NCBI RefSeq assembly: GCF_000732325.1
Contig: NZ_BBIW01000004.1
Span: 310,001-374,000, forward strand
DNA: 64,000 nt
Source: Paenibacillus sp. TCA20
GTDB lineage: Bacteria; Bacillota; Bacilli; Paenibacillales; Paenibacillaceae
Reading direction: 5' to 3'
The notes beneath the pieces are model-generated. The model made no database searches and had not been told where the DNA came from. It saw only the letters and a program-made list of their open reading frames with translations. The translations under genes were made by a program, and so were the position numbers. Below, piece by piece: positions 31,186-39,473 of the stretch (its first letter is position 1; every line of letters starts with the position of its first letter).

Positions 31186-31461
31186 TTATCTGCTTTGGTC
31201 CGCATTTTGAAAATGAACTGCCGTCTGCTGCAGCTGCGTACCTGTCTCCTGCAACCCACTCAAGTAGGATTGGACGGAGGTGAGACTCTCCTGAATCCGC
31301 TGGAGAAATTCCCGCTGCCGCTCGCCTTCCCACTGACCCTCCGATTCAAGAATCATCTTGTTCAGCTGCTGCACCACCGTTTGTCCATTCTGGGATGCCT
31401 GAGTGAACTGGCGCGAAATCTGCTGCAGCTCCTCTGGGTAGAGGTTGATCCGCTGATCCAT
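31186..31461 (-). CDS. WXG100 family protein (EsxA-like)
   Basis: A 91-residue all-helical protein with the central W-E-G turn (ESEGQWEGERQREFLQ, about residues 43-58) and two amphipathic helices with heptad-like patterns. This is the WXG100/ESAT-6 fold, the secreted dimeric substrate and coactivator of type VII secretion. The start is ATG 31461, preceded by GAAGGAGGG; an in-frame upstream start at 31485 lacks a site. It is convergent with the bgl operon and about 4.7 kb from the type VII accessory cluster. I see no EssC/EccC ATPase gene in the window. Confidence 0.88.
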   Translation of the reverse strand: MDQRINLYPEELQQISRQFTQASQNGQTVVQQLNKMILESEGQWEGERQREFLQRIQESLTSVQSYLSGLQETGTQLQQTAVHFQNADQSR

Positions 31462-31614
31462 ACGTATTCCCTCCTTCGTCTCCACATATGAAGTTCGACT
31501 GTACTGATCTTACCCCATTATATATGGAATATTTTCTCAAGGAAAGATATTGGTCACTTACGCAATGAAACGTTAAGCAAGTTAAATGTTAATTCACTAT
31601 ATTAAGCAGCAATG

Positions 31615-32886
31615 CTAGGATAGGTGCACATAAAATGTGGTCGATTCACCTACGGTACTCTTAGCATAAATCCTGCCCTTGTGCTGCTCCACAATCGACT
31701 TCGCAATGGCGAGACCCAGTCCGTAGCCACCCTGCTTGCGAGCTCTCCCGGAATCTGTTCGATAGAAGCGGTCAAATATTCGTGACAAATGCTCTGGAGC
31801 AATACCTTCACCGGTATTCGTGACGGATAAGACGACCTCTTGCTGCTGTTTTTTTAGAGTGAGAGTAACGGAGCCGCCCTCATTCGTGTATTTGACGGCA
31901 TTATCGAGCAGAATCATGACCACTTGCTTAAGCTGTTCACTCGCTCCGGTTACCTGAAGACCGGGTTCGATCTCATAGCTGAGGTGAACCTGCTTCTCGA
32001 ACATAACGGCTTCCATCGTTAACAGAATATTTTCGACCGCCTCGCTCATATCAAATTTCGTATACAGGGTACCCGCACGAGAATCATCCATCTCCGTCAG
32101 GTATAGGAGATCATTGGTCAGTCTGGTCATGCGCTCCGTTTCGGACTTGATATAATAGAGCCATTTCTCCTGATCTCGGATCTGATCCTCACTGTTAGCC
32201 AGCAGAACATCCGTATTGGTATTGATAATGGTCAGTGGTGTCTTTAACTCATGAGAGGCATCGGCGATGAACTGCTTCTGCTTGTCAAAGGCCTCCTGAA
32301 TCGGTGTAATAGACCGGTTGGCAAAGAAGCGGCTCGTAAAGAAGATGACGATCAGCATCACGAGTGCAACAATCGCGAAGGTATAGATCAGATTCGTCAG
32401 GATAACCTGTTGTGAGCTGGTATCGAGAAATACTAGCATGTAGCCTGTGCTGGTCTGAAGAATCTCAAAAGTCCAGTGACTGCCATCCAGTTCAAATTGT
32501 CCACTCGCTTTGTTCTCCGCAACGGCTGCATCCAGAGCAAGCGGATAGAACGTCTCCTCCAGTTCAAGCGTGGTCTCACGACCTGTAATGGTGAGGCTGG
32601 AATCTGTCTCCAGCATGAAGGAGATTGAACGTTTGGGCGGTGATCCTTCGAATCCGAACTCACCATCGTCCGGTCCTCCCATATTCAGATCTGCACCTGG
32701 ACGATCTCCGTGCGGAAGATCAAAGTCCCGGGTGTAGGAATCCGTTACTTTATTCAGCTCCATATGAATATTTCGCTGAACATCCCGATACGTAATCGTA
32801 TATATCGAGGTAAAAGCAACCAGCATAATGATCGAGATGATGACGAGATTCAAGATCAGGAACCGGTTTCTAAGCTTGGTAAACAT
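31615..32886 (-). CDS. Sensor histidine kinase
   Basis: A 423-residue two-helix sensor kinase. The first helix is near residues 10-32, an outside domain of about 130 residues follows (acidic and Gly/Pro-rich early on), and the second helix is near 160-182. The dimerisation box is DASHELKTPLTIINTNTD, then LLDNAVKYTNEGG (N box), DRFYRTDSGRARKQGGYGLGLAIA (F and G boxes). The start codon overlaps the response regulator stop by one base (TGATG). With the divergent VTC operon it likely forms one regulon (see 33612 and 33766). Confidence 0.9.
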   Translation of the reverse strand: MFTKLRNRFLILNLVIISIIMLVAFTSIYTITYRDVQRNIHMELNKVTDSYTRDFDLPHGDRPGADLNMGGPDDGEFGFEGSPPKRSISFMLETDSSLTITGRETTLELEETFYPLALDAAVAENKASGQFELDGSHWTFEILQTSTGYMLVFLDTSSQQVILTNLIYTFAIVALVMLIVIFFTSRFFANRSITPIQEAFDKQKQFIADASHELKTPLTIINTNTDVLLANSEDQIRDQEKWLYYIKSETERMTRLTNDLLYLTEMDDSRAGTLYTKFDMSEAVENILLTMEAVMFEKQVHLSYEIEPGLQVTGASEQLKQVVMILLDNAVKYTNEGGSVTLTLKKQQQEVVLSVTNTGEGIAPEHLSRIFDRFYRTDSGRARKQGGYGLGLAIAKSIVEQHKGRIYAKSTVGESTTFYVHLS

Positions 32887-33563
32887 CAGGTATTCACCTC
32901 TAACACATACCCAACGCCTCGAACGGTGCTGATGCGGACGCCAGAATTCAGGAAGTTCAGCTTCTTACGCAAAAAAGAGATATATACCTCTACATTGTTG
33001 TGCTCGACATCAGAATCAAAGCCCCACAGCTTCTCAATAATCTGCTCCTTGGAGGTAATCGACTGCTTCCTTACCATTAGCAGCTCCAATAGCTCATTTT
33101 CTTTCAGATTCAGCTTCATTTCCTTCCCGTTAACCGAAAGCTTCAGGGTAGAAGTATTGAGCTCCATATCCCCGAATTTCAGACCTTCCTCTGGCATGAC
33201 CTCGCTTTTGCGCCGCAGCACGGCTCTGATTCGGGCCAGCAGTTCTCCAGAGGAGAAGGGCTTGGCGACGTAGTCGTCGGCACCATAATCCAGCCCGGTA
33301 ATTTTGTCATCGATCTCGCCTTTGGCCGTCAGCAGAATGACGGGAGTGGAGAGGCCTTCCTTGCGAATTTCCTTCAGGACAGTGATCCCATCCATTTCCG
33401 GCATCATAATATCAAGCAGCAGCAGATCATAGATCCCGCTGAGAGCATAATCGAGTCCGCTTCTGCCGTCATGGACCATATCTACGGAATAGTTTTGTTT
33501 CTTTAAGATTTGGGAGAGTGCCTCCGCAAGATGAAGCTCGTCTTCCACAATTAATATTCTCAT
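32886..33563 (-). CDS. OmpR-family response regulator
   Basis: A 225-residue regulator. The receiver domain carries the acidic pair EDE at 6-8, the phosphoacceptor Asp near 51 in LLLLDIMMPEMDG, the Thr in ILLTAKGE and the Lys in DDYVAKPFSSGEL. A winged-helix effector domain follows (LNLKENELLELLMVR, IIEKLWGFDSDVEHNNVEVYISFLRKKL, ISTVRGVGYVL). It is cotranscribed with the kinase and divergent from the VTC/DUF4956 genes. The same direct-repeat motif occurs in both promoters, so it probably activates its own gene and the divergent operon. Confidence 0.92.
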   Translation of the reverse strand: MRILIVEDELHLAEALSQILKKQNYSVDMVHDGRSGLDYALSGIYDLLLLDIMMPEMDGITVLKEIRKEGLSTPVILLTAKGEIDDKITGLDYGADDYVAKPFSSGELLARIRAVLRRKSEVMPEEGLKFGDMELNTSTLKLSVNGKEMKLNLKENELLELLMVRKQSITSKEQIIEKLWGFDSDVEHNNVEVYISFLRKKLNFLNSGVRISTVRGVGYVLEVNT

Positions 33564-33611
33564 CGCTTTTTCATCCTCTGTATGGATTATCTGTAGGTTT
33601 AGAATAGGTCT

Positions 33612-33643
33612 AGTATAGCAGGAGTACCTTTAACCAACCTTAA
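33612..33643 (-). promoter_or_regulatory. Response-regulator promoter with direct-repeat activator site
   Basis: On the minus strand TTAAGGTTGGTTAAAGG (33643-33627) is followed after exactly 9 nt by TATACT (33617-33612). The two TTAA half-sites are 10 bp apart and overlap the -35 position. The same arrangement occurs on the other side of the gap before the VTC gene. Confidence 0.65.
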
Positions 33644-33765
33644 GCTGTTTATTCTACCATCATACGAATGGATAACTTTCAGATCAATAATCAGTGCCTA
33701 TTATATGAAGCTTCTTAATTAGAGATCAGGATTGTAAACGCAGTGTAAAAAAGATTCTCGAAATG

Positions 33766-33807
33766 TTAAATCCATTTAAGATTCATTAAAGGTTGAGAGC
33801 TTACGAT
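33766..33807 (+). promoter_or_regulatory. VTC operon promoter with the same activator site
   Basis: Three half-sites TTAAA, TTAAG and TTAAA start at 33766, 33776 and 33786, exactly 10 bp apart. The core TTAAGATTCATTAAAGG (33776-33792) matches the response-regulator site at 14 of 17 positions. TACGAT (33802-33807) lies 9 nt further on, the same distance as on the other side. No good -35 box is present, as expected for an activated OmpR-type promoter. Confidence 0.65.
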
Positions 33808-33858
33808 ACATACATCACCACATGAGACCTACCACAACAGAGAAAGGATCTGAAGCAC

Positions 33859-34602
33859 ATGGCTATAGAGGTATTTAACCGCTATGAGAGCAAATACCTG
33901 CTCGACAGCAACTCGTACCGGAGGCTGTATCTTGATCTCATGGAATATATGGAACCCGATGAATATAACAAGCAGCATGAATTTTATTCCATAAGCAATC
34001 TGTACTTCGACACAGCACATGATTCATTGATCAGAGCGAGCCTGGCGAAGCCCAAGTATAAGGAGAAGCTCAGACTCAGAGCCTACGGTGTTCCGAGCAA
34101 GGACGCAAAGGTGTATCTCGAGATCAAGAAGAAGGTGTTCGGCCTGGTCAACAAGCGGAGAACCGCGCTCAAGCTGGATGAGGCATACGAATTTGTCCGT
34201 ACCGGACAGGCGCCGGAGCTGAAGGATTACATGAACGCCCAAGTCGTGAACGAGATCAGCTATTTCCTGCGGATGTACGATTTGGCACCTAAGCTGTACC
34301 TGTCTTATGACAGAAAAGCACTCTTTTGCAAAGACAGCCGCGATCTTCGAATTACGTTTGATACCAATATTCGCACAAGACGCTATGACTTGAAATTGGA
34401 AAACGGAGATTACGGCGAGCAGCTGCTGGATGAAGGCCAATGGCTCATGGAAGTGAAGGCCGAAAAAACAGTGCCCATGTGGCTGTCGGTCCTGCTCTCA
34501 GAGCATCAGCTGTATCGAACGAGTTTCTCCAAATACGGCAATGAATACAAAAAAATGATCAAAAACGAAAAACAGAAACAGGAGAGTATGCTTTATGCTT
34601 GA
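33859..34602 (+). CDS. VTC-domain protein (polyphosphate polymerase-like)
   Basis: A 247-residue cytoplasmic protein of the VTC/CYTH tunnel fold. The conserved charged residues are visible: RYESKYLL (Glu and Lys), YKEKLRLRAY, VYLEIKKKVFGLVNKRR, YDRKALF, RITFDTNIRTR, LMEVKAEKTVPMWL and the closing SFSKYGNEY. In yeast VTC4 these positions line a basic tunnel that makes polyphosphate from ATP; bacterial homologues are seldom studied. It is separated from the kinase operon by the shared promoters and overlaps the DUF4956 gene by 8 nt. Whether it polymerises phosphate or binds another anion is open. Confidence 0.85.
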   Translation: MAIEVFNRYESKYLLDSNSYRRLYLDLMEYMEPDEYNKQHEFYSISNLYFDTAHDSLIRASLAKPKYKEKLRLRAYGVPSKDAKVYLEIKKKVFGLVNKRRTALKLDEAYEFVRTGQAPELKDYMNAQVVNEISYFLRMYDLAPKLYLSYDRKALFCKDSRDLRITFDTNIRTRRYDLKLENGDYGEQLLDEGQWLMEVKAEKTVPMWLSVLLSEHQLYRTSFSKYGNEYKKMIKNEKQKQESMLYA

Positions 34603-35281
34603 TTCCCTATTAAACGCAGCTACAGACACAACGACAGAACTTACATTTATGAGCACGGTGCTCAGTATTCTCATCGCCATTTTGTTAGGCGGTATCATCA
34701 GTCTTACCTATATGAAGACGAACACAAACGGGTATACCCAGAGCTTTTCCTTGACTATGGTCATCTTACCGGCCATTGTGGCCATTATTATTCTGCTGAT
34801 TGGCAGCAATATTGCACGAGCGTTTAGCTTGGCGGGAGCGTTCTCCATCATCCGGTTTCGAAGTGCGCCTGGGGATCCGAAGGATATTGCTTTTGTCCTG
34901 TTTACGATGGCAGCGGGTCTTGCCTGTGGTGTGGGAGCCTTCGGGTATGCGGTGTTGTTCACCCTGATCCTGTGTATTCTGATGTTCGTCCTGAGTAAAT
35001 TTAACTTTGGTGCAAGAAAAACATTGCAAAGAACTCTTAAAATCACGATTCCTGAGAATTTGAGCTACGATGATGCCTTTGACGAGGTGTTCCAGAAATA
35101 CAACGTGCAATATGAGCTGAAAAAGATCAGAACAACCGAGCTGGGAAGCTTGTATGAGCTTGTGTACGGCGTGACGATGAATCAGCTTACCAACCAAAAA
35201 GAATTCCTGGATGAAATCCGATGCCGTAATGGTAATCTGGATCTTTCCCTGACGATGAGCCCGACGACGTCAGAGTATTAA
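34595..35281 (+). CDS. DUF4956 membrane protein
   Basis: A 228-residue protein with about four membrane helices (near 20-45, 55-75, 78-95 and 110-135), followed by a cytoplasmic domain. The segment ARAFSLAGAFSIIRFRSAPGDPKDIAFVLFTMAAGLACGVG is the DUF4956 hallmark. The family is repeatedly found next to VTC-domain proteins. It starts inside the VTC gene (overlap of 8 nt, CAGGAGAGT site), which argues for a stable complex. A role as the membrane anchor or channel for the VTC product is an attractive inference. Confidence 0.85.
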   Translation: MLDSLLNAATDTTTELTFMSTVLSILIAILLGGIISLTYMKTNTNGYTQSFSLTMVILPAIVAIIILLIGSNIARAFSLAGAFSIIRFRSAPGDPKDIAFVLFTMAAGLACGVGAFGYAVLFTLILCILMFVLSKFNFGARKTLQRTLKITIPENLSYDDAFDEVFQKYNVQYELKKIRTTELGSLYELVYGVTMNQLTNQKEFLDEIRCRNGNLDLSLTMSPTTSEY

Positions 35282-35315
35282 TGTATCCACTCCACTGTGA
35301 TTGACCTTATAATCA

Positions 35316-35595
35316 GCTCAAATTTCAAATGAAATGAAATTTGAGCCCAAAATACTTAGCGAGGAATTAAGCTAGTTCTTTATCTCCGTGCTTAGCAGCG
35401 AGGATTTCAGTAAAGTTGGTGACTCTCATCCTAGCGAGGAATTTGAATGACGAACGACTTTTGGCGGAGCCAACCGGAGAGAGACAGTCAAATTGCGAGC
35501 GTCCTGATAAAGGAGATAGCCATCTCTTATCCGAGCCAATACGCAAGGCTATAAAGAACAGCTCAATTTCCGAGCGCCCTGAAAGGATGAATAAA
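35316..35595 (+). ncRNA. Structured, repeat-rich leader before the Cthe_2159-like lipoprotein (unknown class)
   Basis: This gap begins with a perfect 12-bp inverted repeat (35316-35327 / 35335-35346). AGCGAGGA(A)TT then appears at 35358, 35397 and 35433, about 36-39 nt apart, and the motif CGAGCG-CCTGA-AAGGA appears at 35496-35513 and 35571-35587. Local hairpins can form: AGGAT/ATCCT (35401/35428), AATTTGA/TCAAATT (35440/35488) enclosing TTGGC-GGA-GCCAA (35461-35473), and GATAA+GAGAT/ATCTC+TTATC (35506-35531). The pattern suggests a regulatory leader or tandem RNA element. It matches no riboswitch class that I can name. It is open in the frame of the next gene but has no ribosome site. Confidence 0.45.
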
Positions 35596-37998
35596 ATGAA
35601 AAAGACAAGCATAGCGAACAGACTTAGCGTCGTATTCTTATGCGCTGCTCTGATGACAGCATGCAGTGATGCGTCAGCGACCGACGATACAGGAACATCT
35701 GAAGCAGGCACCGCGAATGAGGCCACAGCTGAGCTGGCGAGCTTGAAGCTGGAGGATATGATTACCTTCGATGAGGAGGACCGTAACACCGAATGGAGTG
35801 CAGAGAGTGCTGTAACCATTGAGCTGGATGGAGCAAGTGCTCAAATTAACGGTACGGGTGCAGAAACTGTCGAAGGATCTGTGACCATTACGAGCCCGGG
35901 TACCTATGTACTCAGCGGAACGCTCAGTGATGGACAGATCATCGTGGATACGGCAGAGGAAGAGCTGGTGCACTTGGTTCTGAACGGTGTCGATATTACA
36001 GACAGCGATAGTGCGGCGATTTACAGCAAAGGTGCGGGAAAGACCGTCATTACACTGGAGGATGGAACCGAAAATAAAGTGACGGATGGCAAAACATATG
36101 TTTATGAAGACGAAGCAAGTGATGAGCCGAGTGCGGCTGTATTTGCCAAAAATGATCTGAGCATCAACGGTACAGGCAGCTTATCCATCACCGCTAATTA
36201 TAAAGATGGAATCACGAGCAAGGACGACTTGAAAATAGTAGAAGGCACCATCGATATCGATGCCGAGGATGACGGGATCGTAGGTCGTGACCGGCTGGCT
36301 GCCGAGAACGGTACGGTGACGATCAAGGCCGGTGGAGACGGCATGAAATCGACCAATGATGAAGATGAGGACAAAGGGATCATCGCGATCGCTGGCGGTA
36401 CTTTTAAGATAGAAGCGGAGAATGACGGAATTCAATCGGAGAAATCACTGCTGATTAATGGCGGTACGTATAACCTTGTAACTGGCGGCGGCAGTGCGAA
36501 CGCTGAGGTGAAGACCGAGAGCAATGAGATGGGACAAGGGAGAATGAATGGCAATGGCGGCATGATGCGAGGGGAATGGAACCGTGAGTCTGCACCTGCA
36601 GCGCCTTCGGATACAGCGACTCCATCAGATGAAGCAAGCAACAATACAGATGAAGCAGCAGGCACAGCGAATACAACCAGCACGAATACGGCCAGTACGG
36701 TGGTCACGGCAGCAGCAACAAGCACGCCGGCAAGTACAACAACGGACACAGCTGCCTCCACTGCAGATGCTGACAATGCAGAGGATACAACAGCCGCTGA
36801 GGAAGAATCAACGAGTGCAAAAGGGGTCAAAGCAGGCGGGGATATGGTCATCAATGGCGGAACATTTACGATGGATTCAGCCGATGATGCGGTTCACAGC
36901 AATCAGAATATTTCGATCACAGGTGGAGAGTTCAGTATTGCCTCGGGTGATGATGCGGTTCATGCGGAGCTTCTGCTATCCATCTCTGGCGGAACAATGG
37001 ACATTACCGCAAGCTACGAAGGACTGGAAGGAGCAGATATTTCGATCTCCGGCGGTAAGACTTATGTAGTCTCCTCCGATGATGGAGTGAATGCGTCCGG
37101 TACAGATACGACGACCGAGACCACAGACTCCGCTGCGGAAACAACAGAAACATCCGAAGCAGCAGGAACAACCGCAGGTGAAGCGGATGCTTCTGCATCC
37201 GGAACTTCAGAAGCTTCCTCTGCAGCGGATGAAGAACAGGGTACAACAAGTGAACAAGCGCCTGCAGCGGGCGAAAGACCGGATGCTCCTGCGAATGGCG
37301 AAATGCCGCAGCGGCCAGCGGATGGTGAGATGCCGGAGCCTCCAGCTGATGGCGAGATGCCAAGCGGAACTCCGCCGCAAGGCGGCTTTGGCGGCGGTGG
37401 ATTCGGCGGTGGAATGGAAGGCAATCAGAATGCGAAGCTGACCATCTCTGGCGGACTTCTCACCGTCGATGCCGGCGGTGATGGGATTGACGCCAATGGT
37501 TCCATTACAATGACGGATGGTACCGTGATCGTAAATGGTCCAACCAATAACGGAAATGGCACACTGGATTATGGCAGCACATTTGACATGAGTGGGGGTT
37601 ACTTAATCGGAGCCGGCACATCAGGTATGGCACAGGCATTATCTGATGAATCCACTCAGCTCTCGATTGCGATGACTTATCCTGAAACACAGGCTGCAGG
37701 AACGTTGGTTCATTTAGAAGACAGTGAAGGCAACACCATCGTGACTTTTGAACCGTCCAAGGATTATCAGTTCGTCGTCATTAGCTCACCGGATCTGGAG
37801 AAAGGAAAGACCTACACCCTCTATTCCGGAGGAAGCTCCAGTGAAGACGTTACAGGCGGATGGTATAAGACAGGTAATTACGAAGGCGGAAGCGAGGTCG
37901 TGTCGTTCGAGCTTGGGGAAACAGCTACCACATGGCTGAATGAGTCAGGCGTAACAACAGGGAATGTGAACGGCGGATTTGGCGGCGGCAGAAGATAG
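35596..37998 (+). CDS. Secreted lipoprotein with Cthe_2159-like carbohydrate-binding beta-helix
   Basis: An 800-residue lipoprotein. ATG 35596, preceded by GAAAGG, gives the signal MKKTSIANRLSVVFLCAAL and lipobox LMTAC. Repeats such as GTIDIDAEDDGIVGRD, GTFKIEAENDGIQS and GGTFTMDSADDAVHS form a parallel beta-helix of the Cthe_2159 type, a cell-surface polysaccharide- and Ca-binding family. It is interrupted by two long Ala/Thr/Ser/Glu-rich low-complexity linkers (about residues 330-415 and 505-565) and a Pro/Gly segment with repeated DGEMP followed by GGFGGG. In other genomes this family accompanies VTC and DUF4956 genes, as here. Confidence 0.8.
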   Translation: MKKTSIANRLSVVFLCAALMTACSDASATDDTGTSEAGTANEATAELASLKLEDMITFDEEDRNTEWSAESAVTIELDGASAQINGTGAETVEGSVTITSPGTYVLSGTLSDGQIIVDTAEEELVHLVLNGVDITDSDSAAIYSKGAGKTVITLEDGTENKVTDGKTYVYEDEASDEPSAAVFAKNDLSINGTGSLSITANYKDGITSKDDLKIVEGTIDIDAEDDGIVGRDRLAAENGTVTIKAGGDGMKSTNDEDEDKGIIAIAGGTFKIEAENDGIQSEKSLLINGGTYNLVTGGGSANAEVKTESNEMGQGRMNGNGGMMRGEWNRESAPAAPSDTATPSDEASNNTDEAAGTANTTSTNTASTVVTAAATSTPASTTTDTAASTADADNAEDTTAAEEESTSAKGVKAGGDMVINGGTFTMDSADDAVHSNQNISITGGEFSIASGDDAVHAELLLSISGGTMDITASYEGLEGADISISGGKTYVVSSDDGVNASGTDTTTETTDSAAETTETSEAAGTTAGEADASASGTSEASSAADEEQGTTSEQAPAAGERPDAPANGEMPQRPADGEMPEPPADGEMPSGTPPQGGFGGGGFGGGMEGNQNAKLTISGGLLTVDAGGDGIDANGSITMTDGTVIVNGPTNNGNGTLDYGSTFDMSGGYLIGAGTSGMAQALSDESTQLSIAMTYPETQAAGTLVHLEDSEGNTIVTFEPSKDYQFVVISSPDLEKGKTYTLYSGGSSSEDVTGGWYKTGNYEGGSEVVSFELGETATTWLNESGVTTGNVNGGFGGGRR

Positions 37999-38059
37999 AT
38001 TATCTTAAACAGGCGATAGCCAAAAGAACGATTATTAATAGCATACGGGTAGTATATAC

Positions 38060-38098
38060 AGCCCAGGCAGCTCCAGATATGATGGAGCTGCCTGGGCT
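38060..38098 (+). terminator. Strong hairpin after the lipoprotein gene
   Basis: A 16-bp perfect stem, AGCCCAGGCAGCTCCA (38060-38075) with its complement (38083-38098), lies 60 nt after the stop. There is no T run, so termination may be inefficient. The rest of the gap to 38281 shows nothing else. Confidence 0.65.
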
Positions 38099-38281
38099 TA
38101 TGTCATGCAGCGGTGTTAAGCTGTTTTTCTTCGAGAAGAGGCAGTGCTAAATGAAAGGTTTGATCGTGATCTTACAATATAGTAAGTAAGAATCAATTTG
38201 ATCCTTTGGTAAGATGAAATTGTTCATCTTGTAAGTTGAACAAAAATAGCTTATCCCCGTTGTGAAAGGAACAGCAAATCT

Positions 38282-39325
38282 ATGACCAGAAGAACAAAGC
38301 GATTTACGCTGACGATTATCCTCTGTATCGTTGTTGGTGCCATTGCTCTCGGAGGAGTCTATGTCTCTTCTATCGTGAAGGAGCTTCAAGGCTTGCAAAA
38401 GGAAGGAGAAAGCTCCCCATTTCATAATATAGAACATATAGATCAGGAGCAGACGATCGAGCCGCCCGTATGGGAAGGTGATGAGATCGTCAATATTCTT
38501 ATTATGGGTGTGGATGCCAGAGGCATGAAGGAGGGAGAGATTCCTCGCTCAGATGCCATGCTGGTAGCCTCTCTTGACCCCGAAGCGAAGAAGATCTCCC
38601 TGTTCTCGCTCATGCGGGATACTTATGTTGAAATTCCAGGCTATAACAACAATCGAATTAATACGGCTATCACCCATGGTCCGAATGTTGCGATGCAGGC
38701 AGCGAGCGATCTGCTCGGCATTCCGGTGCAATATTATGTGTACACTGATTTTCAGGGCTTCATCAAGCTCGTGGACGCTCTAGGTGGAGTGGATTTTGAA
38801 GTAGAGAAGGATCTGTATTACGTCAGCAAGGCGGATAATCATCAATATGATATCGACCTGAAGCAAGGAATGCAGCATCTAGATGGAGAGAAGGCGCTCA
38901 TGTATGTAAGATTCCGGCATGATGCCATGTCCGATTTTGCCAGAACGGAGCGTCAACGGGAGCTGTTGAAGGCGATAGCAGACAAAATGCTGACTTCCTC
39001 CTCCATCGCCAAGCTTCCGTCCATATTGAATGAGATCAACCCTTATATAGATACCAATTTGTCTCTTAATGATATTTGGAAGCTGGCCTCGCTCGGATAC
39101 CAGAGCACGCTCCATGGCAGCGAGCAGATTCCGCCGATGAGCCTGCTGAAGGAAGAGAGAATTGGCGGAGCAGCGGTTCTTACGGTAAGAGACGAGGAGG
39201 AGCTCCAGAGCTACGTACAGGATGTACTGAAGCCAGCGGATGCTCAGATGGAGGAAGTGCCTGAGAGTAGGATAGACGATAACGACATGAGTCTAGAGGA
39301 ATCGAGCGAGAAGGTCACTTATTAG
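38282..39325 (+). CDS. LytR-CpsA-Psr family glycopolymer ligase
   Basis: A 347-residue membrane-anchored protein with one N-terminal helix (about 9-30) and an extracellular LCP domain. Motifs are NILIMGVDARGMKEGEIPRSDAMLVASLDP, ISLFSLMRDTYVEIPGYNNNRINTA and LDGEKALMYVRFRHDAMSDFARTERQRELL; the Arg and Asp residues bind the polyprenyl pyrophosphate. LCP enzymes attach teichoic acids or capsular polymers to peptidoglycan. It follows the VTC/lipoprotein locus on the same strand but after a strong hairpin, so it may be independent. Confidence 0.92.
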   Translation: MTRRTKRFTLTIILCIVVGAIALGGVYVSSIVKELQGLQKEGESSPFHNIEHIDQEQTIEPPVWEGDEIVNILIMGVDARGMKEGEIPRSDAMLVASLDPEAKKISLFSLMRDTYVEIPGYNNNRINTAITHGPNVAMQAASDLLGIPVQYYVYTDFQGFIKLVDALGGVDFEVEKDLYYVSKADNHQYDIDLKQGMQHLDGEKALMYVRFRHDAMSDFARTERQRELLKAIADKMLTSSSIAKLPSILNEINPYIDTNLSLNDIWKLASLGYQSTLHGSEQIPPMSLLKEERIGGAAVLTVRDEEELQSYVQDVLKPADAQMEEVPESRIDDNDMSLEESSEKVTY

Positions 39326-39353
39326 AATGATACGGATTTAGTGTAAATGGAAA

Positions 39354-39380
39354 AACGGTCCAGGAAAGTCTTGGACCGTC
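39354..39380 (+). terminator. Terminator-like hairpin after LCP gene
   Basis: ACGGTCCA (39355-39362) pairs with TGGACCGT (39372-39379). Only weak T-richness follows, but the location just after the LCP stop fits a terminator. Confidence 0.5.
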
Positions 39381-39473
39381 CTAAGCCGGCGGCTCACCGC
39401 GGGCTATTTTGTATGAATACAATGAGGTGCTTGGTATTGAATGATAAACGAATCACAGGGCAGACCACAGATC

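Noticed and set aside
31186..31461. A complete type VII secretion system in the window
   Set aside because: Only WXG-type proteins and accessory genes are present; no FtsK/SpoIIIE-type EssC ATPase or other core membrane components were found.
35357..35595. CRISPR array or known riboswitch in the lipoprotein leader
   Set aside because: The repeats are short and imperfect with no regular unique spacers, and I could not align them to the c-di-GMP, ykkC or other riboswitch consensus features that I know.
36432..37424. Long open frames on both strands within the low-complexity parts of the lipoprotein
   Set aside because: They arise from GC-rich, repetitive codons of the Ala/Thr/Ser linkers of the Cthe_2159-like gene and show no gene features of their own.
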